NCBI RefSeq assembly: GCF_947331435.1
Contig: NZ_CAMZOF010000012.1
Span: forward strand, 186,001-250,000
Reading direction: 5' to 3'
DNA from: Pelagibius sp. Alg239-R121
GTDB taxonomy: Bacteria; Pseudomonadota; Alphaproteobacteria; Kiloniellales; Kiloniellaceae
Length of the DNA: 64,000 bases
Part shown: positions 61,058 to 64,000 of the stretch, one piece after another
Position numbering within the stretch: the first letter of the stretch is position 1
Layout: every line of letters begins with the position of its first letter
Notes under the pieces: model-generated
Database searches by the model: none
Seen by the model: the letters and a program-made list of their open reading frames with translations, nothing else
Told to the model about the DNA's origin: nothing
Position numbers and translations under genes: made by a program

Positions 61058-61387
61058 AGCTCCTCCTGGCACCCTTAGGTGCTTCTCTTTTCCTTTCAGC
61101 AAGTCTCTTTGAAACCGCTACGGAAAGTCTGTGTTTTTATCTCGTGGCCAGCCTGCAGAGAACAGACCAAAACCTCGGGTGGGAAGGTGTCACGAACCGC
61201 ATGAAATCGGCAAGTCACAAAACGACACACCATGCTTGAACTCTGCAGCCGATCACTCAGAGCAAGCAAATTTGATTGGTGACGCGAGGCGGGCCAGCCT
61301 ATCTTACCAATAGAAACGCCGGTGCAAAAGGGTAAGGAGCGGGCGCCGGTTCGCTGACAGACAAATCCACGACGGAGGCTTTGAACC
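61058..61387. other. Divergent intergenic region of the molybdenum hydroxylase operon
   Basis: 330 bases between the leftward Mo hydroxylase operon and a rightward small Tat-type protein gene. Both promoters must be here. I found no clear palindrome and no regulator gene adjacent. Confidence 0.4.
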
Positions 61388-61783
61388 ATGGCGACACGGC
61401 GGCATTTTCTTCTCGGCAGCGGCACGTCACTTGGTTTGGCGGCCTTGGGCTTCGCGATTCCCGGCACGCAGACCGCCCTCGCCCATCACGGCTGGCGCTG
61501 GACCGAGGACGGCAATTTCGAACTGGTCGGGCTGATAAAGACCGTGCAACTCGGCAATCCCCACGGCGTAGTAACGGTCGATGCCGAGGGTGAACTCTGG
61601 ACAGTGGAGGTCGGACAGCCCTGGCGGAACGAGCGGGCCGGTCTGAAAGACGAAATGTTCTCGATTGGACGGGAAATCACCATCTCAGGGCAGCGTTCGG
61701 ATGATCCCGCCCAAAAACTCATGAAAGCGGAACGCGTCATTTTCGAAGGGACGCTGTACAATCTCTATCCGGATCGCGATTGA
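61388..61783 (+). CDS. DUF6152-like periplasmic protein with Tat-type signal
   Basis: A 131-residue exported protein. The N-terminus MATRRHFLLGSGTSLGLAAL has a twin-arginine pair followed by a hydrophobic core, ending near TALAHHGW. The HHGW start of the mature protein and the OB-like beta pattern (GLIKTVQLGNPHGVVTVDA, then VTISGQRSDDP-like strand) match DUF6152 proteins, which often accompany copper or electron-transfer loci. GGAGG precedes the ATG. It pairs with the next gene. Confidence 0.8.
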   Translation: MATRRHFLLGSGTSLGLAALGFAIPGTQTALAHHGWRWTEDGNFELVGLIKTVQLGNPHGVVTVDAEGELWTVEVGQPWRNERAGLKDEMFSIGREITISGQRSDDPAQKLMKAERVIFEGTLYNLYPDRD

Positions 61784-61842
61784 CACGGGTGGCCAAGCCA
61801 CGGCCAGTCAAGTCACGGCCAGCCCCTATGGTTCTCTGATAA

Positions 61843-62343
61843 ATGGATCTTTGGCCCTCATTGCTCGAGGCCCTGACGGCATTTCAGGATATGGCCCTGC
61901 CCGCCGCCTTGCGGGCCTCACGCTGGATCTATCCTATCGTCAATGCCGGTCACATCCTGGGACTCACTCTGCTGTTCGGTGCCATCCTGCCTCTTGATCT
62001 GCGGCTATTGGGCTTCTGGCCGTCGCTACCCATCCGTCCGCTGGCCCAGGTCTTGGTGCCGGTTGCTCTCTTTGGTCTGGCAACTTCTGTGAGCACAGGG
62101 TTGCTGCTGTTTTCGGTCAGCGCCGCAAAGTACGCTGCAACCCCGTTGTTTCAGGTGAAACTGTTGCTGATTTTGGCCGCCATCGTAAATGCCCTCGTCC
62201 TCCGGCGTGCCGCCTCTTGGACCTTGATTCAAACCGAGGGCCACGCCGTCACGAGCGTCAGGCTGCAACTTGCGGGCGCGATCTCTATCCTGCTTTGGCT
62301 GGCCGTCATTCTCTGCGGACGTTTTTTGGCGTATATCCTGTAG
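61843..62343 (+). CDS. Membrane protein (DUF6644-like)
   Basis: A 166-residue membrane protein with four hydrophobic segments and conserved-looking His in IVNAGHILGLTLLFGAILP, consistent with the small DUF6644-type proteins that follow DUF6152 genes. Function unknown; heme or quinone contact has been suggested by layout only. It ends at 62343, followed by a decayed PanB-like gene. Confidence 0.75.
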   Translation: MDLWPSLLEALTAFQDMALPAALRASRWIYPIVNAGHILGLTLLFGAILPLDLRLLGFWPSLPIRPLAQVLVPVALFGLATSVSTGLLLFSVSAAKYAATPLFQVKLLLILAAIVNALVLRRAASWTLIQTEGHAVTSVRLQLAGAISILLWLAVILCGRFLAYIL

Positions 62344-62523
62344 CCGGCTTACTTGATGGATTTTCAGGCGAAATCACATCAAACGACCGCCGTCGCAGAA
62401 AAAATGCCCTCTGAGTCCCGCGCGGAACGTCGCAGAACCTCCAATTCGGTCGAGAGCATTTATAGGCTTAGGCGGTAAATCATCGATCAAGACGGTGAAA
62501 GGCAGGACCATGAAGAACGTCTA

Positions 62524-63041
62524 CACCTGGGCCTGGTGCCGCGCAAAACCACCTGATTCGGCGGCCTCCAGGCATCGGCAAAACGACCGAAAAAGCTTAT
62601 GAGCTCTATCGGAAATTCAAACGCTATGAAGAAGCTGGCGCCGTCCTGGTCGAAGCCGAAGTCATTCCCGGCCGGGTGATGACCGAAATCTCCAAACGCT
62701 GCGGCCTAATTACGGTCTCATTGGGTTCCGCTGGCGGCGGCGACGTGAACTACCTCTTCATGAATGACATCTGCGGCGAACAACCGACCTCGCCGCACCA
62801 CGCCCGCGCATATGGTAATCTCTACGCGCTTTACGAACAGATCAAGGACGATCGCATCCATGCACTGAAAGCCTTTCGCAAAGACTGCATAACCTTCCGA
62901 TTTCCCGGTGATGCGGAAACTCCGAACACCAAGGAGAAAGAGTTCAAAGGCTTTGTGGCCAAGTTGAAGGGGGGATCGCTCCCAGAAGGCCAAACCCAGC
63001 CGCCGCGATCAGGAATCAAGACGAGCAAATGGGTAGAGTGA
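62524..63041 (+). pseudogene. Decayed ketopantoate hydroxymethyltransferase-like gene (PanB family)
   Basis: The C-terminal half of a PanB-family alpha/beta-barrel gene. HLGLVPRKTT is followed by TGA (62554-62556) where relatives have Trp, then FGGLQA. One base is missing before GKTTEKAYELYRKFKRYEEA, which shifts the frame. The remaining frame is intact to 63041: EVIPGRVMTEISKRCGLITV, GGDVNYLFMNDICGE, HHARAYGNLYALYEQIK. The N-terminal half, with the metal-binding Asp residues, is absent upstream. The open frame from 62676 alone would give a 121-residue fragment with no expected function. Confidence 0.8.
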
Positions 63042-63218
63042 GTTATTTTGGGCGGAACGGCTATGACCGGCTGGTAAAATTTCTGGCTCGAAAAGGATTG
63101 AGGGTTCGCTTACTCGAGGTGAGTTAACCCACAGCTTTTTATATCCAAAAGGAATACCAAGAACTGTTATCCGGCCAATCAGTGTCCGGAATCCGAATTC
63201 AGCAATCGGAGAAACTGC

Positions 63219-64000
63219 ATGGCAGCTGACATAATTTTTATGGATTTGAGAGGCTTTGAAGCCGATATCCGGCGAATTGGCGGAGAGATGCGCGGGAGGG
63301 TGAGTCAAAGGGATCTCTTTCACCTGAGAAAGATTGAAGGAATTGGGCGTCTCGCTACATTTCTGGGATTCTCGACGGCGTGGATTTTCCCCAACCCACT
63401 CAGCGCATTCCTGATTGCCCAGGGAATGATCGTGCGGTTTATCATCGGACACCATGTTGGTCATGGTGCATACGATCACATCAAGGACGTTCCTAAACGC
63501 TACACATCGAAGGCGTTTGCCCGAGGATGGCGACGATTCATCGATTGGCCCGACTGGTGGAGTCACGATGCATGGCTTTACCTGCACAACGGTCAACATC
63601 ATCCCAATACGCAAGATCCCGATGATGCCGATCTGATGAATCCTAACCAATTCGTTCAGATATGGCTTCCCGTACGTTACCTGATTTTTGCCTTCTTCAC
63701 GTTGACTTGGAAATTCAGCTATTACGCCCTCTATGTGGAACAAACTTGGCGCGTCTATCGGCGAAACGAAAAGCCTGCACGGCAAACCGAAGTTACGCCT
63801 GGAGACGTTTTCGACATCACGCGCCGGTATGTCAGAGATTTGTGGCTGCAGCGTTATCTTCCCTACATAGGTTACCGTTTTGCCCTGCCTACGTTGGCGT
63901 TTTTACCGCTCGGGTCCGGCGCTGCAGCAAACGTGCTTTTGACCGTAATTCTCGCCGAGTTGATCCATAATGCGCAGACGTTTATCTGTATCCGCTCCAG
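63219..64000 (+). CDS. Fatty acid desaturase-like membrane protein, partial
   Basis: 260 residues are visible before the window ends. The start MAADIIFMDLRGFEADIRRI follows GGAG at 63208. Desaturase-type histidine boxes are present: GHHVGHGAYDH (residues 77-87) and LHNGQHHPNTQDPDDADL (from 122), with hydrophobic segments before, between and after. The third box should follow ELIHNAQTF, just beyond the edge. It probably introduces a double bond or hydroxyl into a lipid acyl chain at the membrane. Neither strand's alternative frames explain this conservation. Confidence 0.88.
   Translation, partial: MAADIIFMDLRGFEADIRRIGGEMRGRVSQRDLFHLRKIEGIGRLATFLGFSTAWIFPNPLSAFLIAQGMIVRFIIGHHVGHGAYDHIKDVPKRYTSKAFARGWRRFIDWPDWWSHDAWLYLHNGQHHPNTQDPDDADLMNPNQFVQIWLPVRYLIFAFFTLTWKFSYYALYVEQTWRVYRRNEKPARQTEVTPGDVFDITRRYVRDLWLQRYLPYIGYRFALPTLAFLPLGSGAAANVLLTVILAELIHNAQTFICIRS

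Noticed and set aside
63009-63785. 258-codon minus-strand frame near the right edge
   Set aside because: It is antisense to the desaturase-like gene, whose histidine boxes on the plus strand are clear.

Overview
This window looks like a chromosomal segment of an alphaproteobacterium, probably a marine or soil heterotroph of the Rhodospirillales/Rhizobiales kind. The support is moderate GC, many short catabolic operons each beside its own GntR, LysR, TetR or AraC regulator, TRAP and ABC solute importers, and Cox/Xdh-type molybdenum hydroxylase genes. No rRNA, tRNA, CRISPR array, integrase or insertion sequence was seen.

Layout. 0-5 kb: end of an SDR gene, a Crp/Fnr regulator, and a receiver protein overlapping a PAS hybrid histidine kinase. 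5-22 kb: catabolic block with dihydropyrimidinase, a TRAP importer (P, Q, M) with its GntR regulator, an SDR, a seven-gene operon (FAH protein, ABC importer with two permeases, Ldh-family dehydrogenase, second FAH protein), a second GntR, an Asp/Glu-racemase-like protein, and a DMT exporter with LysR. 22-29 kb: a secreted HExxH protein with a membrane partner, an MFS transporter with AraC, an FAD amine oxidase and a PEP-mutase/isocitrate-lyase-family enzyme. 29.3-30.9 kb: a cobalt-type nitrile hydratase operon. 31-36.7 kb: a heme-copper reductase cluster (FNT nitrite channel, membrane protein, SCO/SenC, subunit I, CuA subunit II) with a divergent NsrR-like Rrf2 regulator and a second operon (54-residue membrane protein, cytochrome c, membrane protein). 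38-46.7 kb: an island with a YcaO enzyme, a SARP/BTAD-TPR regulator and several secreted or unknown proteins. 46.9-55 kb: small regulator-enzyme pairs with visible operators. 55-63 kb: three decayed genes (cyclase, Nudix, PanB-like) around a thioredoxin-like protein and a molybdenum hydroxylase operon. The window ends in a fatty acid desaturase-like gene.

The two most interesting parts follow. First, the 'cytochrome oxidase' cluster is better read as a nitric oxide reductase system of the sNOR (norSY-senC-orf1) type. Subunit I keeps the heme and metal histidines but has Asn where oxidases have the cross-linked Tyr. A NsrR-like regulator sits beside it, and both promoters carry the same AGGTAT-N5-ATACCT palindrome, one of them in front of a small gene not easily found by length-based gene calling. 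Second, the YcaO/SARP island lacks classical azoline-pathway partners but includes a secreted Cys-rich small protein, and may be an undescribed modification or secretion locus.
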